Source: Planctomycetota bacterium
GTDB lineage: Bacteria; Planctomycetota; UBA1135; GCA-002686595
DNA: 64,000 nucleotides
Direction of reading: 5' to 3'
Assembly (NCBI GenBank): GCA_009691855.1
Contig: SIAI01000014.1
Span: 29,677 to 93,676 of the forward strand
The position numbers and the translations under genes are program-made. Positions within the stretch are counted from its first letter, which is position 1; each line of letters begins with the position of its first letter. Below, piece by piece: positions 26,362 through 34,566 of this stretch. The notes under the pieces were generated by a model that was not told where the DNA came from, did no database searches, and saw only the letters and a list, made by a program, of their open reading frames with translations.

Positions 26362-27228
26362 ATGCGCATCAGCGAGCTCTTCGGCCGCGGCCGGCCCGTG
26401 TTCAGCTTCGAGTTCTTCCCGCCCAAGACGGACGAGGCCGCGGTCTCGATGCTGGCCACGGTGAAGGACCTGGCCGAGATGCTGCAGCCCGACTTCGTGT
26501 CCGTGACCTACGGCGCGGGCGGCTCGACCCGCGGCAGGACGGTCGAGCTCGTCTCGCGCATGCAGTCCGAGCTCGGCCTGACGACCATGGCGCACGTGAC
26601 CTGCGTCGGGCACACCCGCGCGGAGATCGCGGCGCTGCTCGAGCGCCTGGCGAGCCGCGGGATCAAGAACGTGCTCGCGCTGCGCGGCGACACGCCCGGC
26701 GGCGGCAAATTCGAGCCCACACCCGGCGGCTTCGACCACGCCAGCGATCTGGCCGCCTTCGTGAAGGAGCGCGGGCGCTTCTGCATCGGCGGCGCGTGCT
26801 ATCCCGAGAAGCACCCCGAGGCGTCCTCGGCCGACGACGATCTGCGCTGGGCCAAGCACAAGGTCGAGTGCGGGGCCGAGTTCCTGATCACGCAGCTGTT
26901 CTTCGACAGCGAGGACTACTTCCGCTTCGTCGAGCGCGCCCAGGACGCCGGCATCCGCGTGCCGATCGTGCCCGGCATCATGCCCATCACCAGCGTCTCG
27001 CAGATCGAGCGCTTCACGCAGATGTGCGGGGCCAAGATCCCGGGCGAGTTGCGCGCGCGCCTGAAGCGCTTCGAGGAGGATCCCTCGGTGGTCATGGCCA
27101 TCGGCATCGAGCACGCCATCCGCCAGTGCCGGCGCCTGCTCGAGGCCGGCGCGCCCGGACTGCATTTCTACACCCTCAACAAGAGCCACGCGACGCGCTC
27201 GATCTTGGCGGCGGTCAAGGCACTGTAG
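26362..27228 (+). CDS. metF: 5,10-methylenetetrahydrofolate reductase
   Basis: The 288-residue protein is the normal length of bacterial MetF. It opens with FSFEFFPPKTDEA (the catalytic Glu region, residues ~14-26), then DFVSVTYGAGGSTRG, TMAHVTCVGHTR, NVLALRGDTPGG (flavin contact) and FCIGGACYPEKHPEA. QLFFDSEDYFRFV and IVPGIMPITS complete the TIM barrel. It reduces methylene-THF to methyl-THF with FAD, feeding methionine synthesis. It stands alone; the neighbours are unrelated. A TAGCGC stretch lies about 50 nt upstream of the ATG and GGGAGAC about 8-14 nt before it could serve as a ribosome site. Confidence 0.97.
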   Translation: MRISELFGRGRPVFSFEFFPPKTDEAAVSMLATVKDLAEMLQPDFVSVTYGAGGSTRGRTVELVSRMQSELGLTTMAHVTCVGHTRAEIAALLERLASRGIKNVLALRGDTPGGGKFEPTPGGFDHASDLAAFVKERGRFCIGGACYPEKHPEASSADDDLRWAKHKVECGAEFLITQLFFDSEDYFRFVERAQDAGIRVPIVPGIMPITSVSQIERFTQMCGAKIPGELRARLKRFEEDPSVVMAIGIEHAIRQCRRLLEAGAPGLHFYTLNKSHATRSILAAVKAL

Positions 27229-27266
27229 ACTCCGCGACGGGTCGCGAAAGTTCGCTGCGCTTCTGG

Positions 27267-28187
27267 CTATTCGAAGGCCGGCGCGTGCGCAGTCAGGGCG
27301 ACGATCTTCTGCTCGGTCTGGACCGTCATCTCCTGCGCGTTCTCGCCCATGGCGAGGGCGAGGTCGAGCACGCTCTTGGTGGAGAGCTCGAGCAGGTAGC
27401 CGCTGTCGAGCGCGACCAGCGCGCTGCCCAGATAGTCGGAGTCGTCGAGCGTGAACGACATCCCGCCGCCGCCGCTCGAATCGAGGGTGATCTCGCCGCT
27501 CAGCTCGATGCGCGCGCAGGCCTGCGCGCCGCGCTGCTCGAGGCCGACGAGCTTGTTCTCGCTGGTGAACTTGAGCGTGCCCAGCATCTCGGCCTTGAGC
27601 TCCTGCGTGCGCGGCCAGCTCGCGCCCACGGCGACCTTCGCGGGCGGAAAGGCGTTGACCTCGACCAGGCGCTTCAGGGCCTCGTCGCTGAACAGCCCGC
27701 GCACCGGTCCGCCCATGCCGGCCATGGCGGGGCGCGCCAGGCCGAAGGCCCTGTCGCGCGCCTCGTTCAGGCCCTCGATCTTCGCCACGCGCCCGCTGGG
27801 TTCGATCTCGAGCTTCACGGTGGCCGCGGACAGGGTCGCGAACTGTCCGCTGATGTCGGGCGGGTTCTGCTGGGCGGCCTCGCCCGAGCGCGTGGAGTCG
27901 AAGTCCATCGGCAGCATGCCCGCGGAGGAGATCTTGAAGGCCTCGAAGCGCAGCTCGAGCGAGCCCACGCCGGCCGGCGAGACGGCCTTGACCTCCTGAC
28001 GCACGACCATCGCGTAGGTGGTCGTCATCGGCCCCATCGGCGTCTTGAACTCCTGCTTCGACTCGCTGCGGTGGCGCTGCACGTCGCCCACCTTGCCACG
28101 CCAGCGCAGCTCGACGTCCTCGCGCACGGGCGCGGCGGAGAGGGACAGGGTGGCGAGGAGCAGCGCGCTCTGCAGCGTGAGTGACAT
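27267..28187 (-). CDS. exported protein of unknown function (DUF6263-like)
   Basis: The protein has 306 residues from the ATG at 28187 and a signal peptide MSLTLQSALLLATLSLSAAPV. The mature part is beta-rich, with ELRWRGKVGDVQRHRSESKQ near the start, YAMVVRQEVKAVSP and LEIEPSGRVAKIEG in the middle, and ELSTKSVLDLALAMGEN near the end. This resembles the DUF6263 family of exported proteins seen in Planctomycetes and Bacteroidetes, which are lipoprotein-insertase-like beta proteins of unknown role. The family assignment is from memory of the pattern and is moderate. It converges on metF (38 bp) and diverges from the retropepsin-like operon by 162 bp. Confidence 0.78.
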   Translation of the reverse strand: MSLTLQSALLLATLSLSAAPVREDVELRWRGKVGDVQRHRSESKQEFKTPMGPMTTTYAMVVRQEVKAVSPAGVGSLELRFEAFKISSAGMLPMDFDSTRSGEAAQQNPPDISGQFATLSAATVKLEIEPSGRVAKIEGLNEARDRAFGLARPAMAGMGGPVRGLFSDEALKRLVEVNAFPPAKVAVGASWPRTQELKAEMLGTLKFTSENKLVGLEQRGAQACARIELSGEITLDSSGGGGMSFTLDDSDYLGSALVALDSGYLLELSTKSVLDLALAMGENAQEMTVQTEQKIVALTAHAPAFE

Positions 28188-28349
28188 GGAGGTTCCGGGT
28201 AGGGGATGGAGTAGGAGCGCGCAGTCTAGGGAACCTCCGCTGCTCGCACGACCTACGGAAGTCGTGCCCTGTTGGAAACCGGTGCGCTCCTGCCGCCGTC
28301 TTCGGACCTCCTGCGCGAAGGCGGGCCGAGCAGGTATCCTCGTAGCACC

Positions 28350-28760
28350 ATGAAGCGGCGAAAAATGGGCTCGTTCACCGTCGATTGCGCTGTGGCCAAC
28401 CTGCGCCACAGGAAGCGCTCGTTCACCGTGCCGAAGCTGCTCCTCGACACGGGCTCCGAGTTCACCTGGGTTCCGGAGTCCGTCCTGCGCGAGCTCGGGA
28501 TCGCGCCTGAGAAGAAGGATCTCGTGTTCCAGATCGCGGATGGGCGCACGATCACGCGTTCGCTCGGCCATGCCTGGCTGCGTGCTGGAGACTTCGAGAC
28601 CGTCGCTGAGGTCGTCTTCGCTCAGCCCGGTGACCTCGCGCTGCTCGGAGCGCGCACCCTCGAGGGCTTCGGCGCGCGCGTCGATCCACGCGCGAAGCGC
28701 CTGGCGGCTTCCGGCCCGCACCTGGCCGCCGTCGGGCAGGCCGTCGGGCAGGGTGGATGA
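28350..28760 (+). CDS. retropepsin-like aspartic protease
   Basis: The 136-residue protein starts at the ATG at 28350, preceded by TATCCT 9 nt upstream. The core motif LLLDTGSEFTWVP (D-T-G-S near residue 37) and the later hydrophobic LALLGARTLEGFGARVD match the clan AA, single-domain retroviral-like protease fold, which works as a dimer. It has no signal peptide, so it should be cytoplasmic. It is the first gene of a three-gene operon with ATGA overlaps at both junctions. Bacterial homologues are annotated as clan AA aspartic proteases and are rarely characterised. Substrate unknown; the partner genes downstream are the best clue. Confidence 0.85.
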   Translation: MKRRKMGSFTVDCAVANLRHRKRSFTVPKLLLDTGSEFTWVPESVLRELGIAPEKKDLVFQIADGRTITRSLGHAWLRAGDFETVAEVVFAQPGDLALLGARTLEGFGARVDPRAKRLAASGPHLAAVGQAVGQGG

Positions 28761-29788
28761 GGCGCCTCGTGCGCGCGGCCTGGGTCCTGTGCGCGCTGCC
28801 GAATGCGGGCGATCCCAGGCTGCCCCTCGACGGGCTCCCCGCGCAGCGCAGCGTCTCGTCCTCGTTCGACGCCGGTTGGGTGTTGCTCGCGCCGGATCGC
28901 AACGAGCTCGCCGGCGCGCTGGACGTGCCCGCGCACTTCCGCCGCCTGACGACGCTACGCCACGACGACGAGGCGCCTGCGGGAGAACCACCCCTGCGCA
29001 ATCTCGGCGACGTGCTCGCCTGGCTGCGGCCCGCGCCCGGCGCGCCGAGTGTGGACGAGCGCCTGGTCGAGTTCGCGCGGCGCGCACCCCTGCTGGCGGA
29101 CGAACTCGGCTGGATCCTGCCCGAGCTCCTGCACGAGGCGAGCTATCGCGCCGCGAGCTGGAAGGGCAGCCGGGACTTCCGCGACGACGGCTTCCTCTCG
29201 CTCGCGGGCTGGTGGCCGTGGCATCGCTACTACGCGCAGGGCGCGCGCTGGCCGGCCTTCGACTCCAGCACGAAGCCCACGGCCTATCAGGTCGCGACGC
29301 TCGTGTTCCATTCCGTGCCCGCGGGCCGCGGACCGCGCGACGCGGCCGACGCCCTGGCGCGGGTGCGCGGCGCCGCGCGTGGCTTTTCCGGGCGCGCCGA
29401 GTGGCGCGGGCTGTCCGCACGTCCCGCGGACGTGGCCTTCGTGCCCGAGTCGGTATGGGTCGCGCCGGCGGGCGACGCGCTCAGCTACGCCGTGCGCTGC
29501 GAGTTCACCAGCGCCTGGCTGCCGACCTTCGTGGTCGAGGTACGGGAATGCATGCAGGGCGCGGCGCTGGTGGCCGAGTCGTACTGCGCGGACGGCTCGT
29601 TCCGCTTCTTTGCCGGGCGCGAGGAGTACCTGCCGGTGCTCGATTCGCGCGGCGCCTTCGTGTGTCTGCTGGCGCTCGGCACCTACGCCGTGGCCGAGAT
29701 CCACGGCGATATCCTGCTGCGCGAGAGTCTGGGCAACGTGAAGGAGCAGGCCGAGCGCGCGCTCGAGGCGAGCTCCATTCCGCGATGA
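28757..29788 (+). CDS. protein of unknown function, middle gene of protease/kinase operon
   Basis: The 343-residue protein overlaps both neighbours by ATGA (28757-28760 and 29785-29788). I recognise no domain. The N-terminus (MRRLVRAAWVLCALPNAGD) is weakly hydrophobic and could be a signal or anchor. The rest is a mixed alpha/beta protein rich in Trp and Arg (GWWPWHRYYAQGARWPAFD, FTSAWLPTFVVEVRECMQ). It has no Cys-rich site, P-loop or repeats. The strict coupling to a protease upstream and a P-loop kinase downstream suggests a shared process. It could be the protease substrate, which is speculation. Confidence 0.75.
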   Translation: MRRLVRAAWVLCALPNAGDPRLPLDGLPAQRSVSSSFDAGWVLLAPDRNELAGALDVPAHFRRLTTLRHDDEAPAGEPPLRNLGDVLAWLRPAPGAPSVDERLVEFARRAPLLADELGWILPELLHEASYRAASWKGSRDFRDDGFLSLAGWWPWHRYYAQGARWPAFDSSTKPTAYQVATLVFHSVPAGRGPRDAADALARVRGAARGFSGRAEWRGLSARPADVAFVPESVWVAPAGDALSYAVRCEFTSAWLPTFVVEVRECMQGAALVAESYCADGSFRFFAGREEYLPVLDSRGAFVCLLALGTYAVAEIHGDILLRESLGNVKEQAERALEASSIPR

Positions 29789-30312
29789 AGCTCGTGGCCC
29801 TGGCTGGCTTGCCCGGGACCGGCAAGAGCACGCTCGCGCGCGCGCTGGCCGCCGCGCTCGGCGCGCCGCTCCTCGACAAGGACCGCGTGCGCGCGGCGCT
29901 GTTCGCGCCGGCGGAGATCGAGTACTCGCGCGAGCAGGACGACCTCGTGCTCGCCTGCATCCACCAGGCGGTCGAGTTCCACGCGCGGCGCGCGCGCGTG
30001 CCGGCGGTGGTGCTCGACGGGCGCACGTACTCGCGCGCGGAACAGGTGCGCGAGCTGCGCGCGCTGGCCGTGCGGCTGGGCGCGCCGCTGGCCCTCATCG
30101 AGTGCACGGCCGCGCCGGCCAGCGTGCGTGAGCGCCTCGAGCGCGACGCGCGCCAGGGCGCGCACCCGGCCGCGAACCGCTCGTTCGAGCTCCACGAGGC
30201 GCTGCGCGCGCGCGCCGAGCCGATCGCGGGCCGAAGACTGCTGCTGGCCACCGACGCGCAGCCACTGCAGGAGCTCGTCGTCGCCGCGCTGGCCTTCGTG
30301 GAGGCCTGCTGA
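29785..30312 (+). CDS. P-loop ATP-dependent kinase (AAA_33/zeta-toxin-like)
   Basis: The 175-residue protein begins with a Walker A motif, LVALAGLPGTGKSTLARALA (residues 3-22). LLDKDRVRAALF (substrate Asp and Arg pair), AVVLDGRTYSRAEQV (Walker B-like) and the lid helix VRERLERDARQGAHPA follow. This is the layout of small AAA_33 and gluconate-kinase-like or zeta-toxin-like kinases that phosphorylate a small molecule, RNA end or protein. No antitoxin-like small gene precedes it, so a toxin role is not supported. It is the last gene of a translationally coupled operon with the retropepsin-like protease and an unknown protein. Confidence 0.88.
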   Translation: MKLVALAGLPGTGKSTLARALAAALGAPLLDKDRVRAALFAPAEIEYSREQDDLVLACIHQAVEFHARRARVPAVVLDGRTYSRAEQVRELRALAVRLGAPLALIECTAAPASVRERLERDARQGAHPAANRSFELHEALRARAEPIAGRRLLLATDAQPLQELVVAALAFVEAC

Positions 30313-30414
30313 GGCCCTGCTGGCGTTCGAGAATCGTTGAGCTCGTGCCTTGGGACCCACGCGCGCGACCCCGGGCTCCGGTGCTGCGCGGCTGGCGGCC
30401 GATAGAACGGCCCC

Positions 30415-31263
30415 ATGGCCACCCGCAAGAAGTCCAAGAAGGTCAAGAAGTCCTCCGCGAGCAAGAAGCCCACGCGCCGCAAGGCGCGCTCGGAGAGCGG
30501 CAACAGCTCCAGCTCGGCCGCGCTGGTGTCCACGAGCACCACCTTCGTCCAGGAGCCGTCGCGCGACGAACCGCTCGCCAGCGCGCCCACGCCGCGCGCC
30601 CCGGTCCAGCGTGCTCCCGTCCAACGAGCGCCCGTCCAACGAGCGCCGACCCCGAGCGCACCGTTCCCGAGTGCGCCCGCCTTCGAGCCGAGCGTCGCCG
30701 CGGAGAGTGCACCGGTCGAGAGCCCGCGCTCGTCGCACCTGGCTCCCGCGCTGCCGGCTCCCGGGCCGAGCTCGGCGCGCATCGTCAAGCACTCGCCGCC
30801 CAGCGCGGGTCAGGTGCAGCCGAGCGAGCCGCCGCCCGCGCCGAAGCCGGCGCGGCGCGCGTCGAAGGCGAAGCCGACGCCCAGCCCGCGCCTTCCGCTG
30901 CCCGACAAGCTCACCCAGGCGCAGATCTACGAGACGCTGGCCGCGCTGCTCGTGCCCTATGCGCGGCACATGGAGTCGGAGATGCACCCCAAGCTCGGCT
31001 TCTGCCTGAAGGCGAAGAGCGCGCGCACCGGACGCGAGGCGCACTTCGGCGGCGTGCAGGCGTTGCCCGACGGCGTGGCCTTCCACCTGTTCCCGCTGTA
31101 TTCCTATCCGGAGCTGCTCGAGACCGTCAGCCCCGAGCTGTTCAATCGCATGCGCAGCAAGACGCACTTCCACTTCGAGGAGCTGAACGCGGGCATCCTC
31201 GACGAGCTCATGCAGCTCACGCGCGAGGGCTTCGAGCGCTTCCTGGCCGACGGCATGGCCTGA
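30415..31263 (+). CDS. basic low-complexity N-terminus fused to a DUF1801-like conserved domain
   Basis: The 282-residue protein has a Lys/Ser-rich start (ATRKKSKKVKKSSASKK), then a Pro/Ala-rich region with RAPVQ units repeated three to four times. The DNA repeats GCGCCCGTCCAAC there. From about residue 165 a conserved domain appears: KLTQAQIYETLAALLVPYA, LPDGVAFHLFPLYSYPELL, SPELFNRMRSKTHFHFEEL, then LMQLTREGFERFL. That pattern (small protein with PLYxxPELLExxSPEL and GKxxFxF) matches a widespread DUF1801-like family of unknown function. The basic tail may bind nucleic acid or act as a histone-like linker, which is an inference. TAGAAC lies 6 nt before the ATG. Confidence 0.82.
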   Translation: MATRKKSKKVKKSSASKKPTRRKARSESGNSSSSAALVSTSTTFVQEPSRDEPLASAPTPRAPVQRAPVQRAPVQRAPTPSAPFPSAPAFEPSVAAESAPVESPRSSHLAPALPAPGPSSARIVKHSPPSAGQVQPSEPPPAPKPARRASKAKPTPSPRLPLPDKLTQAQIYETLAALLVPYARHMESEMHPKLGFCLKAKSARTGREAHFGGVQALPDGVAFHLFPLYSYPELLETVSPELFNRMRSKTHFHFEELNAGILDELMQLTREGFERFLADGMA

Positions 31264-31286
31264 GGCGCGGAGCCTAGCCGCGACGC

Positions 31287-31559
31287 TCAGCTCAGCCACC
31301 ACCAGGCCCAGCCCGCGGCGTGCGCCAGTGCGGCCGCCAGCAACACGGCGCGGAACACCGGCTTCTGCGTCTTGTGGTGGAAGACGCGCAGGCCGAGGTA
31401 CGCACCCCCGAAGCCACCCAGCAGGGCCAGGAGGTGCAGGCGCGCTTCGCTCACGCGCCGGCCGCCCTGGCGCGCTTGCAGCTTGTCGAGGCCATACAGC
31501 GCGAAGCCGGCCACGCTCAGCGCGGCATAGGCGAGCAACAGCGCCTGCGCTCGGCTCAT
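31287..31559 (-). CDS. DUF1294 family small membrane protein
   Basis: This 90-residue protein has about three hydrophobic helices. It shows the DUF1294 signature: YGLDKLQARQGGRRVSEARLHLLALLGG, followed by LGLRVFHHKTQKPVFRAVLLA. Family members are small inner-membrane proteins of unknown role, sometimes fused to cold-shock domains, which is not the case here. It lies 17 nt downstream of the membrane glycosyltransferase-like gene only in the sense of position; both are on the minus strand, with this gene after it, so they could be one transcript. Length and motif agree well with the family. Confidence 0.9.
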   Translation of the reverse strand: MSRAQALLLAYAALSVAGFALYGLDKLQARQGGRRVSEARLHLLALLGGFGGAYLGLRVFHHKTQKPVFRAVLLAAALAHAAGWAWWWLS

Positions 31560-31577
31560 CGCACGACCTCGCGGAGC

Positions 31578-33215
31578 TCAGCCACCGCGCATGCGCCGCG
31601 CGTAGGCCTCGAACGTGAGCCCGCCGTGCTCCAGGAGCACGCGGCGCAGCTCCTCGCGACAGGCGGAGCGCGGTGCGATCAGGAACATCCCGTAGCGTTC
31701 CGCCAGGTCGAACTCGTCGCTCAGGCGCGCGCAGAGTGGGATGAGCGTCGCGTACAGACGCGCGTGTCCCGCCTCGCGGACGTAGGGCACCAGGAGCACC
31801 TCGTAGCCCTCGCGCTGCGCGAAGCCGTAGGCGTTCTTGGTCATGGTCGTCCAGTCGTGAGCGATGCTCTCGGGCAGCGTGCCACCGCCCCGTGCGAGCT
31901 GGCGATACAGCTGCGGCCCGGCGTGCAGCTCGATGAGGTCGGGCGCGTGCGGCGCGAGGTCCGCTGCGGTCGGCGAGCGGCGCGTGAACTCGGGCGTGTT
32001 CAGGCCCCACAAGTCCAGGCACTTCCAGCGCGAGTAGTAGCCCAGGCGTCCAGCCTGGGTGAGGGCCAGCGTGCGCCCACACTCGAGGCGCGCAAGCTCG
32101 CGTCCGATCGGCGAGGCGGTCTGCAGCGGGAGCAGCGCGTTGGTCAACACGTGCAGGACCATGAACGGCAGCATGCACAGCAGGCTCGCGCCAGCGCAGG
32201 CGAGCCAGGCTCCGCGCCGCGCGGGCGGGTCACGGCGCACCAGCGGCAAGGCCAGGCAGGCCAGCACGAGCGGATACTGGAAGCGCTCGCCCACGTTCTG
32301 GGTCAGCTGGAAGGTCGAGTAAAACAGCACCGGCACGAGCAGCAACGCGAAGGCGAGGGCGAGCACGCGCGCGCTCTCGCCCGCCGCGCGCGCGCGGAGC
32401 TTCCAGCCCGTGAGCACGAGCAGCGGCGAGAACAGCAGCACGTAGCGCAGGTTCAGCTGCAGCGCCCCCTTCTCGAACAGGCCGAGGAAGCTGCGCGAGC
32501 CCGACTTGACGTAGAACGGCAGCGGCAGCCAGTGCTCGAAGTACCACAATCTCCAGGCGAAATAGACCAGGCCCGGCAGCGCGAAGCAGCCCACGAAACG
32601 CCGCAGCGCGCGCGCGCGCTGCTCGCGCTCGAAGCACAGGAAGGCGGCTAACAGCGGCAGCGTGAACACCACGCCGTCGGGGCGGATCAGGCAGGTGAGC
32701 AGGCCGGTCCAGGCCAGCGCGGTGGGGCGGCGCTCGACGTACCAGCGCACCTGCAGCAGCACGAAGCAGCCGAACACGAGCGGCGAGAAGCCGACCACCG
32801 CCGCGCAGGTGCCCGGCAAGAAGAACAGCCCGAAGGCGACGGCGCAGAAGAACCGTCGGTCCTTCGTGCCCGCCAGGCGTGCCAGCGTCGCCGCGATCGC
32901 GAGGTGCGCGCAGGCGGAGAGCAGCGTCGCCGCGAGATGCGCATCGACGCCGAGCTTCACGAATCCGCTCAGCAGCACCATCCACAGGAAGTCGGTGGCG
33001 CCCTCGGCCGGCGGGCCGCCGGGATAGAAGGAGATCGTGCCCGTGTGGGCCAGATTCTCGCTGTAGCTGTAGAGGATCGCCGCGTCCTCACCCGGCCCCA
33101 TCCAGCGTCCCACGAAGCCATAGACTCCGACCAGCAGCAGGACGAGGAGCACCAGCAGCAGCGCCTCGAGCCCGCGCTTCGGACCGTCAACGGGCTCCGC
33201 GGCCATCGCGCCCAT
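31578..33215 (-). CDS. polytopic GT-C-like membrane protein (mannosyl/arabinosyltransferase type)
   Basis: The 545-residue protein starts at the ATG at 33215, one base after the Mrp stop codon; an ATG at 33206 is also possible. It has about ten transmembrane helices. The first extracytoplasmic loop carries MGPGEDAAILYSYSEN, placing a Glu-Asp pair after helix 1 as in GT-C transferases that use lipid-phosphate sugars. LLTCLIRPDGVVFTLPLL (the RP-D/E-G motif), YFEHWLPLPFYVKSG and a soluble C-terminal domain with KCLDLWGLNTPEF follow. This layout resembles actinobacterial AftB-like and many myxobacterial and planctomycete homologues. Donor and acceptor are unknown. It is likely coupled to the Mrp gene. 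Confidence 0.82.
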   Translation of the reverse strand: MGAMAAEPVDGPKRGLEALLLVLLVLLLVGVYGFVGRWMGPGEDAAILYSYSENLAHTGTISFYPGGPPAEGATDFLWMVLLSGFVKLGVDAHLAATLLSACAHLAIAATLARLAGTKDRRFFCAVAFGLFFLPGTCAAVVGFSPLVFGCFVLLQVRWYVERRPTALAWTGLLTCLIRPDGVVFTLPLLAAFLCFEREQRARALRRFVGCFALPGLVYFAWRLWYFEHWLPLPFYVKSGSRSFLGLFEKGALQLNLRYVLLFSPLLVLTGWKLRARAAGESARVLALAFALLLVPVLFYSTFQLTQNVGERFQYPLVLACLALPLVRRDPPARRGAWLACAGASLLCMLPFMVLHVLTNALLPLQTASPIGRELARLECGRTLALTQAGRLGYYSRWKCLDLWGLNTPEFTRRSPTAADLAPHAPDLIELHAGPQLYRQLARGGGTLPESIAHDWTTMTKNAYGFAQREGYEVLLVPYVREAGHARLYATLIPLCARLSDEFDLAERYGMFLIAPRSACREELRRVLLEHGGLTFEAYARRMRGG

Positions 33216-33216
33216 C

Positions 33217-34368
33217 CTACAAGAGGACCGGCAGCGCGCGGTGCTCGGCGATGGCCAGCTTCTGCGCCAGGCGGCCGGCCATGGCGTAGAACTCGCGCGC
33301 GATGAGCGAGTCGGGCGCGGACACCGTGACTGGATCGCCCGCGTCGCCGCCGGCACGCACCACCGGGTTCAACGGCAGGCGGCCCAGCACGGGGAAGTTG
33401 TACTTCTTGGCCAGGCGCTCGGCGCCGCCCGCGCCGAAGATCGGCACGCTGAGCTCGAAGCGCCCGTTGGCGTCGGTGGTGACGCGCTCCACGCCCGCGC
33501 CGGTCTCGAGCGCGACCACGGTGCCGCTCTTCGCGCCCGCTACCGTGCCCGCGACCACGAAGCCGGCCATGTTCTCGACGATGCCCAGGATCTCGACGTT
33601 GACCTGGCGGAACATGCCGATGGCCTTGGTCACGTCGTAGGCCGAGACCGCCTGCGGCGTCGTGACCAGCACGCCGCCCGAGAGCGGCACGATCTGCGCC
33701 AGCGAGAGCTGCGCGTCGCCCGTGCCCGGCGGCATGTCGACGAGCAGGTAATCGAGCCCGCCCCACTCGACGTCGCCCAGGAACTGCTCGATCAGCTTGT
33801 GCACCATCGGCCCGCGCCAGATCACCGGCTTGTCGTCGGCCAGCAGGTAGCCGATCGACATGGTCTTCACGCCGTGGCGCTCCTTGGGCATGAGCTTCCT
33901 GCCCACCGTCTCGGGCTCGCCCGTCAGGCCCATCATCATGGGGATGTCGGGGCCGTAGACGTCGCAGTCGAGCACGCCCACGCGCGCGCCGGTCTTGCGC
34001 AGCGCCACGGCGAGGTTCACGGTCACGGTGGACTTGCCCACCCCGCCCTTGCCGCTCGAAACGGCGACGATGTGCTTGATGTCGCCGGCCAGCTTGCGCG
34101 GCGGGCCCTGCGAGCCGCGCACCTCGGCGGTCATGTCCACCTGCACGTCCTTGACCCCGGGCAGCGCGCGCAGGAGCTGCTCGGCCTGGCCCTTCATCTG
34201 CTCCTTCACCGGGCAGGCGGGCGTGGTCAGGTTGATGTTGACCTTGACCTTGCCGCCCTCGATCACGACCTCGCGCACGAAGCCTAGGGTGACGATGTCC
34301 TTGAACAGGTCCGGGTCCTGGATCTTGCTCAGGGCCTGCAGGACGGCTTCGCGGGTGGGGGCGCTCAT
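33217..34368 (-). CDS. Mrp/ApbC/NBP35-family P-loop ATPase lacking the CxxC motif
   Basis: The 383-residue protein starts at the ATG at 34368. The N-terminal MIP18/DUF59 domain (QDPDLFKDIVTLGFV, NLTTPACPVKEQM) is followed by a ParA-like ATPase with GKGGVGKS (residues 106-113), VLDCDVYGPDIPMM, IEQFLGDVEWGGLDYLLVDMPPGTGDAQL and GAGGAERLAKKY. In standard Mrp proteins, the stretch between ENM and IFG-GG is about 13 residues and holds the CxxC that binds a bridging Fe-S cluster. Here it is about 39 residues (271-309), contains no Cys, and reads like a beta-sandwich module (AGTVAGAKSGTVVALETG, then TTDANGRFELSVP). Only Cys52 and Cys135 remain in the protein. Fe-S carrier function is therefore doubtful. 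Confidence 0.93.
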   Translation of the reverse strand: MSAPTREAVLQALSKIQDPDLFKDIVTLGFVREVVIEGGKVKVNINLTTPACPVKEQMKGQAEQLLRALPGVKDVQVDMTAEVRGSQGPPRKLAGDIKHIVAVSSGKGGVGKSTVTVNLAVALRKTGARVGVLDCDVYGPDIPMMMGLTGEPETVGRKLMPKERHGVKTMSIGYLLADDKPVIWRGPMVHKLIEQFLGDVEWGGLDYLLVDMPPGTGDAQLSLAQIVPLSGGVLVTTPQAVSAYDVTKAIGMFRQVNVEILGIVENMAGFVVAGTVAGAKSGTVVALETGAGVERVTTDANGRFELSVPIFGAGGAERLAKKYNFPVLGRLPLNPVVRAGGDAGDPVTVSAPDSLIAREFYAMAGRLAQKLAIAEHRALPVLL

Positions 34369-34566
34369 GGTGGCGTGGGCGGGGTCGGGATAGGGGCTGC
34401 GCAATCTACTCTTTCCGCGAACGCCCCTGAAGCGGATGGAGTCTCCGACGGGCCCGCGCGATGGATCCGCGGGTTCCGCGCACCCGCTGGACGCCGGGCG
34501 GTGTCGGAGGGAAGCTCGCACTCGCTCGTCCAGAGGATCGAGACCCCAGGCTTCCCCTTCGTGCCC

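Noticed and set aside
29785..30312. Zeta-toxin/antitoxin module
   Set aside because: The kinase has a Walker A but no epsilon-like antitoxin gene adjoins it; the upstream partners are a protease and a large unknown protein.
30595..30660. Repeated units at 30.6 kb as a CRISPR array
   Set aside because: The repeats are in-frame coding RAPVQ units with no unique spacers of regular length.
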